Part shown: positions 27,033 to 38,879 of the stretch, piece by piece | Layout: each line of letters begins with the position of its first letter | Numbering within the stretch: the first letter of the stretch is position 1 | Origin: Paramecium octaurelia | Taxonomy: Eukaryota > Ciliophora > Oligohymenophorea > Peniculida > Parameciidae | Length of the DNA stretch: 64,000 nucleotides | Reading direction: 5' to 3' | NCBI GenBank assembly: GCA_905182995.1 | Contig: CAJJDP010000121.1 | Coordinates: forward strand, 310,248 to 374,247 | Position numbers and translations under genes: made by a program | The notes under the pieces: model-generated | What the model was told of the DNA's origin: nothing | Databases searched by the model: none | Seen by the model: only the letters and a program-made list of their open reading frames with translations

Positions 27033-28775
27033 TCAATCATTTCTAAATAATTTTTCATTAATAAATGCTCTCTTAAGTGCCTTTTCTCTTTTTATCTCTT
27101 GATCAGTCTTTGTTATTGCCTTGATTTACTAGGGCTTATTTAATATACAATACTTTTTCTTGCAAGTCGTCGTCATACAATTAAGTGATTGGTGGTAAGA
27201 GCTCATGCTAAGATTTACGTTTAACAGAAAGAAATCTCTCTATTTTTTCATGTTAATCACCTTAAATATTATGTGCACTTCTAACAAAATTAACTGGTAA
27301 GTCCTATGAGATATATCTAATAGCATACAGCGCCATAGTTCTTCTTAATATAAAATTGAGTGATGTTTTTGGAATCCTTGATGATTTTCCTGATTTGATA
27401 AAAGTTCTTTGTTTTTCCATTGAATGCAGAACCCATTGGACTTTTTTCACTCTCCTCTGAAATCACAGGCTTAGATATTTAATGTTATTTACTTTACCAG
27501 GAGAACCTGCAAATTGGAGACTCTTTCGAGATTCCAATTTTCGAATGGTTTCAGATTCATGAAATTGATCTAGATCATTGATTTTGGATTCTGGTTGACT
27601 TATGGCTTTCGTTTAGGCAATGATACCATTTTATAATTAAGATTAAACCTTTTATCTCTTAGCTTCTCCTTCATACAATCCTTTCTTCATTGCTTGATTA
27701 GAGGCTTGACTCTAAATTCTTGTGATTTCATTATTATGTAGATTGATTTGCTTAAGTAAAACATCATAGTCCTTTTTCATTTGTATGATTAATTTATACT
27801 CAGTTTCTTATAGTTTACCCTCTAATTGTTCTCTTTCTTTCTGTTATTTAAATAACAAATCACTGTGTTATTTTTCAATACGATATTTTTATACTTTGTA
27901 CACTCTATCTTATTCGTGTTTCTCTAAGTCTTTCAATTCTTTTCTAAAGTCTAATGCTTCTTCTACTCTTTCCTCTAGACTAACCAACTTCTCTTGAGTT
28001 TGTAGATCCTTCAACTTTTTTTTTGGTTTAACTTTCATCAATTCAGTATCCTTGGAGAGTCGATCCTCCAAGATTCCTAACTCTTTTTCTTAGGATATTT
28101 TTAATTATGCTCTTAATTAATAATATTAGAGTACCTTCTATCGACTTTATACTTTGTTAGTTATTAGAATTCTTAATAGTATTTATCATAAAAATCATCA
28201 AGCTTTTCTTATCCTATTTCCTTGTAGACCTATCTCTCTTTGATTGAAATACGTTATCTTAATTAATTTTGATAAGCTGCTATGTTAGCTTCTAAAGTTC
28301 TCAATTCTTTCATCAATTGTTTGAATAATATGTATTCTTGGATTTTCAACAAAGCAGTTGCTACTTAATGCATTTTTTCTTTGATGACTGAAAACACTAG
28401 AATCTGTTCGTCTTCATTTAAGATTCTAATGGGATTCATTTAATTATTACCCATCATTATCCTAATCAAAGAGCTCAAAGAAATCTTTTTCATTTTACAG
28501 TTTCAGTAATTGTACGATCTCACTTCTACAAGCTTCAAAGATTCTTTGTGCAATTGTAAAGTTTAGTTGAGCATCTGTCACAAAATCATTTTTTCTCATT
28601 TCGATCCAGATTTTTGCACATTTGTTAGGTGCTGTAATATATAATTCACCTAATATTGGTATGTTATGATACCTTCATTTTTAATTTAATTAATAATGTG
28701 TCTGGGTAGATTAGATAATGCAGAATAATTGGACTGTTATATTTTAGTGCTGATTGTCATTGATTTTGATTCCAT
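27033..28775 (-). CDS. EF-hand coiled-coil protein (about 532 aa)
   Basis: After a helical N-terminal region (CAKIWIEMRKNDFVTDAQ), a calcium loop stands at about residues 100-112 (FDQDNDGILNEDE) with D-x-D-x-D-G spacing and glutamate at position 12. Residues about 130-400 are a long charged coiled coil (LVSLEERVEEALDFRKEL; YDVLLKQINLHNNEITRI). The tail is basic. Six introns are needed: 28650-28672, 28426-28450, 28112-28134 (AAG), 27470-27492 (AAG), 27304-27328 and 27129-27153; together they give one frame. The shape resembles ciliary or centrosomal coiled-coil proteins, but I cannot name a family. Some boundaries, mainly the two AAG acceptors, are inferred only from frame. Confidence 0.75.
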
Positions 28776-29000
28776 TTAATTTATATTTCAATTATATTTA
28801 TAAATATAATTATATATTCCTACAATTTGATGCATTCACTACTCTTCAAACCATCTGATTAGAAGAGTAGACACATCAAGGTAGGGTTAAATATGGTAGG
28901 GATAGTGAGAATTGCTTTTGATTTTATGTTTAATAAATAAGGAGTTTAAGGTTGTTATTAATAATTTACGATATAATTTATATGAATTAATAAGTAAATA

Positions 29001-30212
29001 ATGTTATTATTTTTGCTTTTTATATATGTAAATTCATATTTAGATGCTAATAAAATTAAATACGCTGTTGATGCAGGCAATCAATTTTATTATAAGGACA
29101 GACAAAAAATATTATATCGCTATGATCAAAATTATAAGGGTGGCTAACAATAAATGTTCTATTAAAAGGTAACCTCAGATTAAAATCATCATTTGATACC
29201 TCTTTAATATTTGGATTATTATGTATTCTAAACATCGAGAACCGTATCCAGCGACCAAGATTTTTTCAAATACTCGATCACCATGAGGCTGAGTGGGAAT
29301 TACACTTTAATTTTATGTTTCATTGAAGTATAAACTATTTTTATATATCAAATAGTCAGAATAACGATCAGCACGCTTTTTCGATATTTATTTGGAGGAT
29401 GAGCTAATAAAGGAGCAGTTCGATATTTACAAGGAAGCAGGAGGAGTAAATATTCCACTCTATTTTGCCTTTGAATTCGAATTCGATGGCAAAAACATCA
29501 CAGCCAATCGCAAGATCTTATATCAGATGAGCGACAATAGATTGCACTTCGATCTCATTTTTAAAGGCAAGGGAGCTTCAGTTAGTGCAATCATTCTGTA
29601 TTAGGGTAAGATAGAAGATATCTTAATTGATCTGGAGAGTGCATTGCTTTCTAAAGATCAAATAGAAGCTACCTTTATTAATCAAATCGAATTTGTTAAA
29701 GCATTAAAACAGAAAGCAGCTCGTTATGCTCACAAACAAAAAGGGAAGGGAAATGAGAATGTAAACACTTTGATGAATTAATATCTGAGTCCATTTCAAA
29801 AATTAATCAATAATTTCGATATTGTAAATAATGTGTATAATGAAATTTCGAATGGTTTAGATCCATCTCCATTAGAATTATTCTTGGATGCCCTATTGAA
29901 TGTAAACTACTTATCAATACATATAGAATGTCTTGGTACCGTTGGGAAGTGTTCTAGTTCAAATCATTGATTTCATCTTGGATAATAAAGTTCTCTCTAC
30001 AATTTTAATGACTAATTTAATATTCTATTATTATTGTTTTGGCAATAATAAAACTCTATTTGCAAATGTGCCTGTTGGTTTAGTAACAAAATTAATTAAT
30101 TATTTAGGTTTTAGATGCAGAGGTTGAGAGTGAAATGGAAATGAATTACATTGCATAATCGCCAAAATCACGACATGTTAATGTATTGAAATCAAAAAAA
30201 AAGAAGAAATGA
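29001..30212 (+). CDS. malectin-like secreted or membrane protein (377 aa)
   Basis: A short signal peptide (MLLFLLFIYVNSYLDA) precedes a malectin-type carbohydrate-binding domain: KYAVDAGNQFYYKD at its start, YTLILCFIES in the middle strand, RFFDIYLEDELIKEQFDIYK with the FD-I motif, EAGGVNIP, and ending KGKGASVSAIILYQG. Malectin binds Glc2-N-glycan in the ER; ciliates have several relatives. Residues 200-300 are helical, then a hydrophobic stretch (VLSTILMTNLIFYYYCFG) may cross the membrane, leaving a lysine-rich tail ending KSKKKKK. Introns 29328-29355, 29902-29926 and 30083-30107. The lysine tail would suit ER retrieval. Stop TGA at 30210-30212. Confidence 0.82.
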
Positions 30213-30244
30213 TTTATAAAATATTTTAATCAAATTACAATTTA

Positions 30245-31146
30245 ATGAGAAATAACAGCTAGTAAAAGGAGAGTATTTCATAATTAAAAGAAGTAATTAA
30301 ATTAATTCTAATTTGAGACTATTCATAAATTGCAATAGAGGGATGCTTCATAAAGATTGGAAATAGCAAAATTAAGAAGATTATTATTAGAAAGAAATCA
30401 AGAATATAAGTTAGTATCTGAATAAATGTAAGATTTATAAAGAGTATAGCAAAGAGTAATAAAAAAATAGTATCATTGATAGGATAATCAATACATATTG
30501 AAAATTGACAATTATGTAGTTAAATTGAAATAGAAATTGTAAAAAGCAAACATCAAGATTGAATCACTTGAATCAAAGTTCTCCTCTTCCAGAGTCAAAT
30601 AAAATAATATCATCATCGACGAATCCTTTAATGTAAACGACTCATTTCAAACTGAACATTCCCCAATATCTACTAAGTATCCAATCCTTAAATAAACATC
30701 TAATCGTTCAAATAAAGCACATTCTGTTAATAAGCCTAAATTAATTTGTAAACCCATAAAAGTCCAATTGCCATATCCTAATAAAAGTTATACAGAAAAT
30801 TAAGAAATTATAGAAAATAATTCTCTCATTAAACCATGTCCATTACAAGAATAAATTCTTAACAGAATACTCGATGATGAAGAATTCATGAATAACTTCA
30901 GTAATCAGTTTGATTAGATGCAAACAGATTTATTCTCATATTAGAAAAGCCAGACTCAGCCTCTCAATTTCTCATGCAACTCAAGATAAAGTAATTTCAG
31001 TTTTGTGAATAGCGAAAAAAAGTAAAGTCGGAATGATAAACAATACAAATAACCTAATCGATAATGTATTTGGATTATTATATTAAATTTTAGACCATTC
31101 AATATCAATTGAGGAGAAGGAAAATAATAGCAAATATTTTAATTGA
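30245..31146 (+). CDS. coiled-coil protein, function unknown (273 aa)
   Basis: Residues about 15-95 form a charged coiled coil (HKLQQRDASQRLEIAKLRRL; YVVKLKQKLQKANIKIES); the rest is Ser/Asn/Gln-rich and probably disordered. Introns at 30293-30317 (unusual acceptor GAG), 30456-30482 and 31066-31093. The last removes a TGA-proximal stretch and gives the C-terminus SIEEKENNSKYFN. The first intron is uncertain; if wrong, the start would lie further in. It begins 32 bases after the malectin gene in the same direction, without evidence of cotranscription. Confidence 0.6.
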
Positions 31147-31200
31147 ATAGACTCATTTGTGAATATATAGACTAATTTTAAAACATATCTAAATATTTAA

Positions 31201-32870
31201 TCATTTTTATATATTATTGTCTCTAATTGCAACATTATGAGTATTTTAGAGTTGCCAATTATTAATGTTATTTTCGTTGAATATATTAGTTTAATTTTGT
31301 TTCGGTGTTAATAATTGAGCATATGCTAAACTGGGAGTAAAGCTATTGTTTCTTGTAGTCATTGAAGTCGATTAGTTTATAGCTCCAATAAGATTTAAGT
31401 TTAGAGAAGGAATGGTCTTTTTTACCCTTTCAGTTTTCGGAGCAATATCTTTTTTGTTCGATATTAATTTTTTCATATCCAATATTTACACTTGTTTCTA
31501 ATGCTGTTAGGAATTGTTGTTTCTTTGTTAACGTTAATTTTAATCCTGGGATCTTTTTGAATTAGTTTTATTCTGGACTTTGTTAAAATTCAATTGTCTA
31601 AACGAATCAGGGATTTTGAGTATTTAATACAAGGCCTTTTGATCCAAAGATAGAATTTAATTATTACTGTTTTGGGAGGTAGCTTATTTTGATTCATGAT
31701 TCGATAGATTATTGCTTTTGATGTTCTTCATTTCTTAGAGACTTTTAATTATTTTCAATTCAAGTTGTTTGATTTCTTGAATTGCTTTGTTTTGATCGAT
31801 TTTTTTGGGTGAATTGCCTTTTTTATTCTTCTCCTCTAATTTGAATTTTTTACTATTACGGTAAAATATATTTCTTACATGAATTATTCTTTATTTTATT
31901 TAAAATCCATAATTTTGTCTCTTGAGATGGTTTAAGAGTGTTTATTTTGAAGTTTAGCTTAGACTATATATGGTTTCATAGAATACTTTAATCAATTAGT
32001 TTATTAGAATAAGATTATTGATATCTTGCTGAGAGAGGCATTTTTGCTTCTTGAGGGTTTTAATGAGTTCTAGCAGACAAAGACAAAGCAAGTTCGTCCA
32101 ATTTGAGTGATTTCTTGTTTTGAGTCTTCTTCTTTTTAAACCATTGGTATTGTTGTTTTTAATTTGGAGAATCCGACTTAAGATTAAGTAGGCTGATCAT
32201 TTATTGTATTTCTCCAATGGGAGGGGATTCGGGGACTTATAAAATGCGACTGATTTCTTGGGAGGGATGAGGTTTCTTATTAGAGAAACTGATTTCTTTG
32301 AGAATGTTATCGACATTAACTTTGGATTACGGTTCTGAATTCTCAGATTAAGGTGTAGAGTCACTTAGTAAAGGTTTATCACCTACAATACCTTTGGGTG
32401 GATCAGTTGGATTCATTTAATTTTCAATTTCAATTTATCTTTAAATTTTGTAAAATTCAATTTTCCTTCGCTTATCGTAATAATAATTGAGAATTTTGAG
32501 TATGGGCTATTTTAAGACCCATCTTGGCAAATCCTTATGATATTTGTAGAATTCTGTAAGCAATTTTGATTTGGAAGGAAATTCATGCATTTCATAAAAT
32601 CTTTTGATATATTCATCCTCTTCATCATAACATATATAATCCTTGTGATATATTTGAATGTTTTACATTGTACAGAATAGTTCTGGCAGTAGAAGTTTTG
32701 GATAGTATTTCATTAATGTCTTTGGTAAAATAATAGTTTTATGAAGTGGCGTATTTATGATAGAGAGTGTGTCTAATCATTTTATGTAAATTGATTTCAC
32801 AAGGGAAATAGTTTTTGATATATCCTAGAGTTGTTCTCTTGTAGCAAAATTAGCAAGAATAATTAGACAT
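31201..32870 (-). CDS. uncharacterised protein with a disturbed 5' end (up to about 530 aa)
   Basis: From about 32770 to TGA at 31201-31203 a strong frame is read (LPKTLMKYYPKLLLPEL; FYKYHKDLPRWVLKQPIL; INYYYDKRRKIEFYKI-like helix), then a long Lys/Gln/Asn-rich, probably disordered tail. Introns at 31964-31986 and 31853-31878. The 5' end is odd. The frame with good coding character (ANFATREQLQDISKTISLVK) has no ATG and meets TGA at 32777-32779. An ATG at 32868-32870 lies in another frame and needs a 28-nt intron with GTG donor at its start. A shorter start at 32713 avoids both problems. I recognise no family for the N-terminal helical domain. Confidence 0.62.
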
Positions 32871-32911
32871 TTTAAAATTAAATATAAATAAATATAATAT
32901 ATTTTCAAACA
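32871..32911. promoter_or_regulatory. very short divergent gap (41 bases)
   Basis: If the minus-strand gene starts at 32870 and uS17 at 32912, both promoters and leaders would have to fit in 41 AT-rich bases or lie inside the opposite gene. This is the tightest divergent gap in the window, and it favours a start for the minus-strand gene further in, near 32713. Confidence 0.35.
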
Positions 32912-33357
32912 ATGTAAACAGTTTGGACCTTAATACATCCAACAAGGATAAGTGTGTAGAAGACAATCAAGAATTTATTGCCATCTGGTTAAGAATTTTT
33001 TGGTACTGTAACTAGAGACAGCAGAAACAAATCATGCAAAGTAAATAGATCTAATTGAAATTCCTAGATAAAAGTAAGCTACAAATATTGGCATAAAAAA
33101 TATAAGTCATACTTTGGCAACTCATCTGAATTCATAGCACATGATGAAGACAATTTTTGTAAGGTTGGCGATAAGGTAGTCATCAAACATTGTTAAAAAA
33201 CAGGTGGCAAGTATTACTATGTGAGAAATGTGGTCATTCCAGTGGGCAGGAATCCATCTGATGTGTAGGACGAAGTAATGAAAGAGCTCCAGTAATATTT
33301 GTTGCTTATAATTAAATTAGAAATATAAGAACACAATTGGTTCAATAAGGCTTGTGA
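32912..33357 (+). CDS. mitochondrial small-subunit ribosomal protein uS17 (129 aa)
   Basis: The core FFGTVTRDSRNKSCKIKV, YKYWHKKYKSYF and DEDNFCKVGDKVVIKHCQKT follows the uS17 OB-fold family: G-x-V-x-x-x-x-x-K-T/S-x-x-V, a K-Y loop, and C/A-x-x-G-D-x-V-x-I. Its N-terminus (TVWTLIHPTRISVQKTIKNL) is basic without acidic residues, as in a mitochondrial import signal, and the sequence is far from cytosolic uS17, hence the mitochondrial call. Introns at 33041-33067 and 33292-33320; the second is required, since splicing yields a clean end ELQNIRTQLVQQGL, whereas read-through runs on for many codons of low quality. Confidence 0.82.
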
Positions 33358-34096
33358 TTTATTATTCATACATAAAATATTTATAAATAATTATAAAAAT
33401 ATTCTTTTAATTCAACTCATTAATTTTAACGTGTTACATATACTAAATTCATAAAAAGCATGTCATCAGTATATTGAAGTAACCAGAAATCAATTCAATA
33501 TTAGAAGTACATAATATCAAAAAAAGCAATTGAATATAATAATTCTTAGGAAAACGGGAGCATATTTGGAAATATGTATATTTACTTCAATAGCAATTAT
33601 TATAATTGATTCTCTATCAATAGTTTTGAAGGTACCAAAAAAATTACCAACATCATGAATTTTCAATATAACCATATCTATCACGCTTACAGATAATTGT
33701 GTTGAGTCCATCTTTTACAAGATAGAATTTACCATAAGATTACTGATTCATATTATTATGAAACAAATAGAGTTTGATTTTTGAAGGATTTATTATTTTA
33801 TTTTGTGTTACTTTAATTATCATTATATATAAAATTCAAATCTGCTATTCTTATTAAATTACTTAGATATGCAATTTTGTAGGTACTTGAAAATATTGGG
33901 TTGTATTGAAAGCTGAATAAGTGAAATAAATTACATATTAGCCTTTTTATAATTTATTCAGATTACTTGATCTAAATTAATAGTAAAATTAGGTTGGGAC
34001 AGAAATAAGCCAGGAAATTATAAATTAAATTACCCGGCAAATCTGGAGTTTTTAATATTTCCCTCTATAATTTATTTAAATAATTAAAAAGATTAG
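33358..34096. other. 739-base gap upstream of PCNA; one weak minus-strand frame
   Basis: It contains the PCNA promoter. A minus-strand frame of 64 codons at 33517-33711 (begins MDSTQLSVSVIDMVILK, ends at TGA) uses no TAA or TAG codons and has an odd, Ile/Phe-rich composition, so I do not call it a gene. No structured RNA or repeat was recognised. Confidence 0.35.
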
Positions 34097-34960
34097 ATGT
34101 TCGAAGCCAAGTTTGAAGATGGTGTCTTATTTAAAAAGATTGTTGAAGCAATTAAGGAATTGGTAAAAAATGTAAATCTTGAAGCCAACGGAACAGGAAT
34201 TTCATTATAAGTATAATTATGATTGATTTCAATTTAAGGCTATGGATACCTCTCATGTTGCTTTGGTTGCATTATAATTGAATGAGAAGGGATTCAAAAA
34301 ATACAGATGTGAGAAATCACTCACTATGGGTTTGAGTATTGAGAATTTATAAAAAATTTTGAAGTGTTCTGGAAATGATGACTAGATTACTCTTAGAACT
34401 CAAGAGGAAGAACCAACAACATTATCATTCACTTTCGAATCGAAAAGTAAGTTTTTAATAAATATGAAATTAGACCGAATAAGTGAGTTCCAATTGAATT
34501 TGATGTCTTTGGATCAAGAACAATTAGGTGTTCCAGACACCGATTATTCTTCAGTAATCAAAATGCCATCGAATGAATTCACAAAAATCTGCAGAGAGTT
34601 AGGCAACATAAATGAGGCAATTGGTATTGAAACATCTAAAGATGGAATCAAGTTTTATGTGAAAGGAGACATTGGAGAGGGACAAGTGTCAGTGAAATCT
34701 AATGATGGAGAAAAGAAAGAGGAGAGAGTAGAATGCGATGTTGATGAACCTGTGAATCTGAGTTTTGCTGTTAGGTATACAATACAATTCTATGTCTTAA
34801 TAGATACTTCAATTTGTTTAATAAGGCATCTGCATTGTCACCTTAAGTTATATTGTCTATGTCTCAAGATTAACCATTAGTGATTGAATATTAAATTGAA
34901 AATATGGGATCATTAAAATTGTATTTAGCTCCAAAAATAAATGATGATGAATAATAATGA
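34097..34960 (+). CDS. proliferating cell nuclear antigen, DNA sliding clamp (259 aa)
   Basis: Full-length PCNA, matching the usual 258-261 residues. N-terminal MFEAKFEDGVLFKKIVEAIK, then GISLQAMDTSHVALVALQLN (the AMDxSHV motif), the inter-domain region around MSLDQEQLGVPDTDY, CRELGNINEAIGI, and the C-terminus LVIEYQIENMGSLKLYLAPK with the conserved hydrophobic-plus-LAPK end. PCNA forms the trimeric ring that tethers DNA polymerase and repair factors through PIP boxes. Introns 34211-34238, 34447-34473 and 34775-34803. The first ends AAG, and because it splits the invariant SLQ/AMD motif it proves that AAG acceptors are used in this genome. Confidence 0.97.
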
Positions 34961-35009
34961 ATAATTGTTTCTTAAAACATATTTAATTTTATATATTATT
35001 TTCTTTTTT

Positions 35010-35735
35010 ATGTAATAATAATAAAAACAAGCAATTCAAGAAAGACGTAGAAGAAGTGGAGCTTTGCATGCTTAAACCTGTGAAGAATATTTAAAAGTAC
35101 TAACAACCATAAAATATAATACAGAAATATGATCAAATTGGACAAATTAAAATAAGGGAAAGCTAAAGAAAAAAAAGTTTGTCGGAATCAGCCTTTCTTA
35201 ATTTTGATTTCATACCAGCTGATGAAGGAGTTGAAGATATTACTTAATTGAAGATCTTCATCTACTCTCCCAAGGTAAAACTCAACGAATAAGAATTCTT
35301 GCAATTATTGAAACGAGTCAGAAATCGCTCTATCACAACTGACAACATTTCCAAAAAATCCTTTACTTTCGACTTTGACTTCTTCTATAAAGAGTATGAA
35401 GTAAACGAAACCCAATTTGGCTTGCATTTTTGGATACAAAACAACATCAAACATCAGCATTCCTAATTCTTTCGAGGTAATTAAATTTTATTTACAATTA
35501 TTTTAGAATGCTATTATAAACTCTTTAATGCAGCTATTCTGTTGTAGAGAGATACAGCTATTGAATAATAGATCAGAGATGTGAACCCCAATTGCATGAT
35601 AAAGGTCTTCCCCTTAGTAAGAAAATAATATATTTTAGATGGACGAGTTGCTAATTGAATCGTTGCAATCTATCATTGCTGAAGTAAAATATATAACAAA
35701 TATGAAAGATATGCCATAATCACATTAAATCTTGA
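35010..35735 (+). CDS. unknown protein (206 aa)
   Basis: Begins MQQQQKQAIQERRRRSGALH, mostly TAA-coded Gln, then a mixed alpha/beta region (LNFDFIPADEGVEDITQLKI; SFTFDFDFFYKEYEVNETQF; FGLHFWIQNNI) and a C-terminal helix (MDELLIESLQSIIAEICHNH). Four introns: 28 nt ending CAG near 35091, 30 nt near 35478, 22 nt near 35620 and 25 nt ending AAG near 35683. All are needed for one frame and the total is divisible by three. No known motif was recognised; a globular cytosolic domain seems likely. Its stop overlaps the 3' end of the convergent gene by 16 bases. Confidence 0.62.
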
Positions 35736-36370
35736 TCTATATATAACTTATACAACATCCAATTTATTTGTACATTGTCCTTCCATTGACTGCCAATCCT
35801 TTAAATTATTTGTGCTTCCTTATTTCCTAATCTTCTCGTGTAGTCATTCATCTATCGAACCATATACTCATTCAAAATAAATATAACTAATTTTAAATCC
35901 TTCTTTTTTTCAACTTTCTCTAAGAATTCATTAGCCAAACCTAATGAATGAATTATCTTAAATAAGAATGACAAAATTATTCGATTCTTGTCTCCATAAT
36001 ATTCTCGAAAATAATAATTAATAAATTAGAACTTTGACACCGCCATCGAAACTACAAGTGGTGATCTATAAGTTCCTATTCCAATAAAATATGTAATCAC
36101 ATTTATCGCTCTAATTTTCCTGATCTTTATCTCCAAATTTTGTTCCTCAAATCGTTCCAACTCTTTTTAAAGGACCTCCCCTAAAAACCTTTCATGAGTC
36201 AATCTAAAAGGGATACTGAGAAATTAATTCAAATATTCGCCTTCTCCTTTAAATTTATCATAATGATTCTTCACAAGCTTATAATTAAACAAGAATTTGT
36301 ATGGGAACAATTTTAATGAATAATACCCCAAATTTTGTAGCCATTTCTTATGAAATATTTCCTAAGCCAT
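35720..36370 (-). CDS. unknown intronless protein (216 aa)
   Basis: A single frame from ATG at 36368-36370 to TGA at 35720-35722. It is helical and basic (MAQEIFHKKWLQNLGYYSLK; FRLTHERFLGEVLQKELERF; IYLNEYMV-type helices) with one moderately hydrophobic stretch (AINVITYFIGIGTYRSPLVV) that is not convincingly transmembrane. There is no signal peptide. The Tyr/Lys-rich start could be a mitochondrial targeting segment, which is only a guess. I do not recognise the family. Confidence 0.7.
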
Positions 36371-36577
36371 ATTTTTTATTAAATTTTTGTATAATCAAAA
36401 TTTCATTACACATATAATATATTCAAACCTTCAATTTACTAACACTCCAATTTTCCATGTCACTTCCATCAAATTCATAAATTCTACAGATAATCCCAAA
36501 GTATTCAAATTATTGATATTTATAAATTTAATGAATAAAGACTCACGCTTTGCATATGTAACAATTAAAATTTCCTA

Positions 36578-38729
36578 ATGAAGACGAAATCCTCAATGTC
36601 TCCTAACAAGAACTTAAGGCAACCTGAATAGAGTGCTCAAACATATTCCACTGGCTTCACAAAGAAAAACACTTTCAAGGCCTCTTAGTAAAATTAAGCA
36701 GCTCTTTTGAGTTAACTTCCGGAGATTCAAAAAAAAAGGAATAAGAATGATGTATTTGTGCATTCACAAGAATTCTAAGAAATCCTCTAAATCGAATAAG
36801 ATGAAAGGTATAAATTTATAAACCTAGCAAGGTATCGATATTTAATAAAAAATGGTACAATCAAGAAAATAGAAAACGGAGGCAATATCATCTTTTCTGA
36901 ATTGCAATAGATACCAGGCATCTGGGTCTGTTATAGAAGACCATAAGAGAGATAAACAAATGCAGAAAAGTTAAGCCTTGACTGGCTTGATCTGTCGCAT
37001 ATGCCATTGTTGGAAGGAGAAGAAAAATTAAAAATATTAACATTTTAACATAATCGCATTGGAATAATTTAAAATTTAGTCTCCCTACCAAATTTGTTGT
37101 ATTTAGATTTATATGATAACTAAATAAAGGAGATAGAAGAGTTAAAATAAGTATAAAAACTAAAAGTGTTGTTAATGCCAAAAAATTTAATACGAAAAAT
37201 ACAAAACTTAGATTACTTATTAAAATTAGAGGTGTTGGATCTACACAGCAATAAGATTACGAATTTGGAAGGTCTAAGCAAATTGAAAAACTTAAAAGTG
37301 CTGAATCTAGGAAACAATTTGATCCAAAAACTTGAAGGTTTAGAAGAATTAACTTCACTTAATGAATTAAACTTGAAAATCAATTAGATTGAATTCATTG
37401 ATCATATCTAAGGTATTTTATGTATCAATTTATTGTTAGTTCTCCCATAATTGCAGAAACTATTTTTATCTTAAAATAAAATAAATTAATATCCATTAAT
37501 TTTTGATTTACTGGAATTATATTTGGATAACAATCCAATATCATAAAATAAATCTGAATATCATAAATATATATGTTCCAATTATGAAAAACTTCGCATA
37601 TTGGATGGGAAATCAGTAGATTTAGTTAGATAAGACATGTAATTCTTAGAAATCCCTAAAAGTGAACCAATTAAAAAAAAAAATTTGAATTAATTGGTTT
37701 AATAATAATAACAAAAGAAGCAATAAAAAATAAATCAATTTGGATTGGAGATCTAAGGTATAGGTTAAGATTCTAAATTAAAGGATGATGCAAATCAAGC
37801 TTAATTATCAAAAAAAGATGCAAACAGTTCAAAAAATTAGACAAAAGATCTTTAATTAAGTCATAAGAATTCTATATCGTCAAATGGAGCTGAAGATGAG
37901 ATAATATCTTTGATTAAGAAATAATGGGGTCAAGAAAGCAAAAGGATTTAAGAATTAGAATAATCATATCAAATAAACTCGAAAAGTTGCTTAGAACATT
38001 AAATTCTAGAAGGTGGACACGCTGAAGTGGAGGATGTATAATTTGATTTCATTTTAGGATACTTTCTTATTAATTTATGGAACAGCAGCAGGGATGGTGT
38101 TGCCAACTTAAAATTTTAATCAAATAATAGAAAAGATTCACTTCCAGTATATGTTTTTTGATTCACTTATCGATTCACAACTACAAGTGGTTAAAGAATA
38201 TACTAAATTAAAAGAAATAATTCTTAAAGATAATTATATCAACAGTCTACTTTAATTAGCGAAATTAGAAGTATTTTCAAACATTAGATTTTAGCATTTA
38301 GTAGATATTCAGAAAATAACCATTTAGAACAATCAAATAAACAATTGCTCTTTTATGTTTTCGTTTCTTGTATATAGAATTCCTACTTTAATTCAAATTA
38401 ACAATAAGGATGTTAGAAATGAGGATAGATAGAAAGTATAGTTTATTGGCATTTAAAAAAGGCAAAATCGCTTTTCTCGAATTTCGATAAAGCATTAATC
38501 GTGCACGAAAAAGGATAAAATAGTGATAATTTTAGATAATTGAAAAGCTATCAAAAAAATAGACAATATATTAAAACGTATCAGAAGGCTTTGAATGAAG
38601 TTGTGTTTCAATAAAAAATAGTTATCAATCAATAGAAATTAGTAAATTATATAATTTATTTAGTTTGATAATTTGTTTGAAAATTACCTAAATTAAATAA
38701 TCGATGTATGCAGAAATAAGGAAAAATGA
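36578..38729 (+). CDS. SDS22-like leucine-rich-repeat protein (684 aa)
   Basis: After a basic disordered leader, residues about 130-330 hold SDS22-type leucine-rich repeats of 22 residues: LKILTFQHNRIGIIQNLVSL, LLYLDLYDNQIKEIEELK, LEVLDLHSNKITNLEGLSKL, LKVLNLGNNLIQKLEGL and a cap with KLRILDGKSV. Then comes a Lys/Gln/Asn linker and, after about residue 480, a second LRR-like stretch (LKEIILKDNYINSLLQLAKL) followed by a basic helical tail. Introns 37413-37439, 38036-38057, 38436-38461 (ends AAG) and 38642-38663. SDS22-like proteins bind PP1 or dynein-regulatory partners, and such LRR proteins are common in cilia; the partner here is unknown. Confidence 0.82.
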
Positions 38730-38879
38730 TATCATTTTTAATTTAATACTTTTATTAAATTCTATGGACATAAATTTTAATTACTTAGTATAGTTAAACT
38801 ACTTAATCAACAATAATAACTGTCTCAAATCCTCATATTAATATTATTTATATAATATTATGATTAATTATTATTGTCT

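Noticed and set aside
33517-33711. 64-codon minus-strand frame upstream of PCNA
   Set aside because: No TAA/TAG codons, odd composition and no neighbouring exon; kept only as a note in the gap entry.
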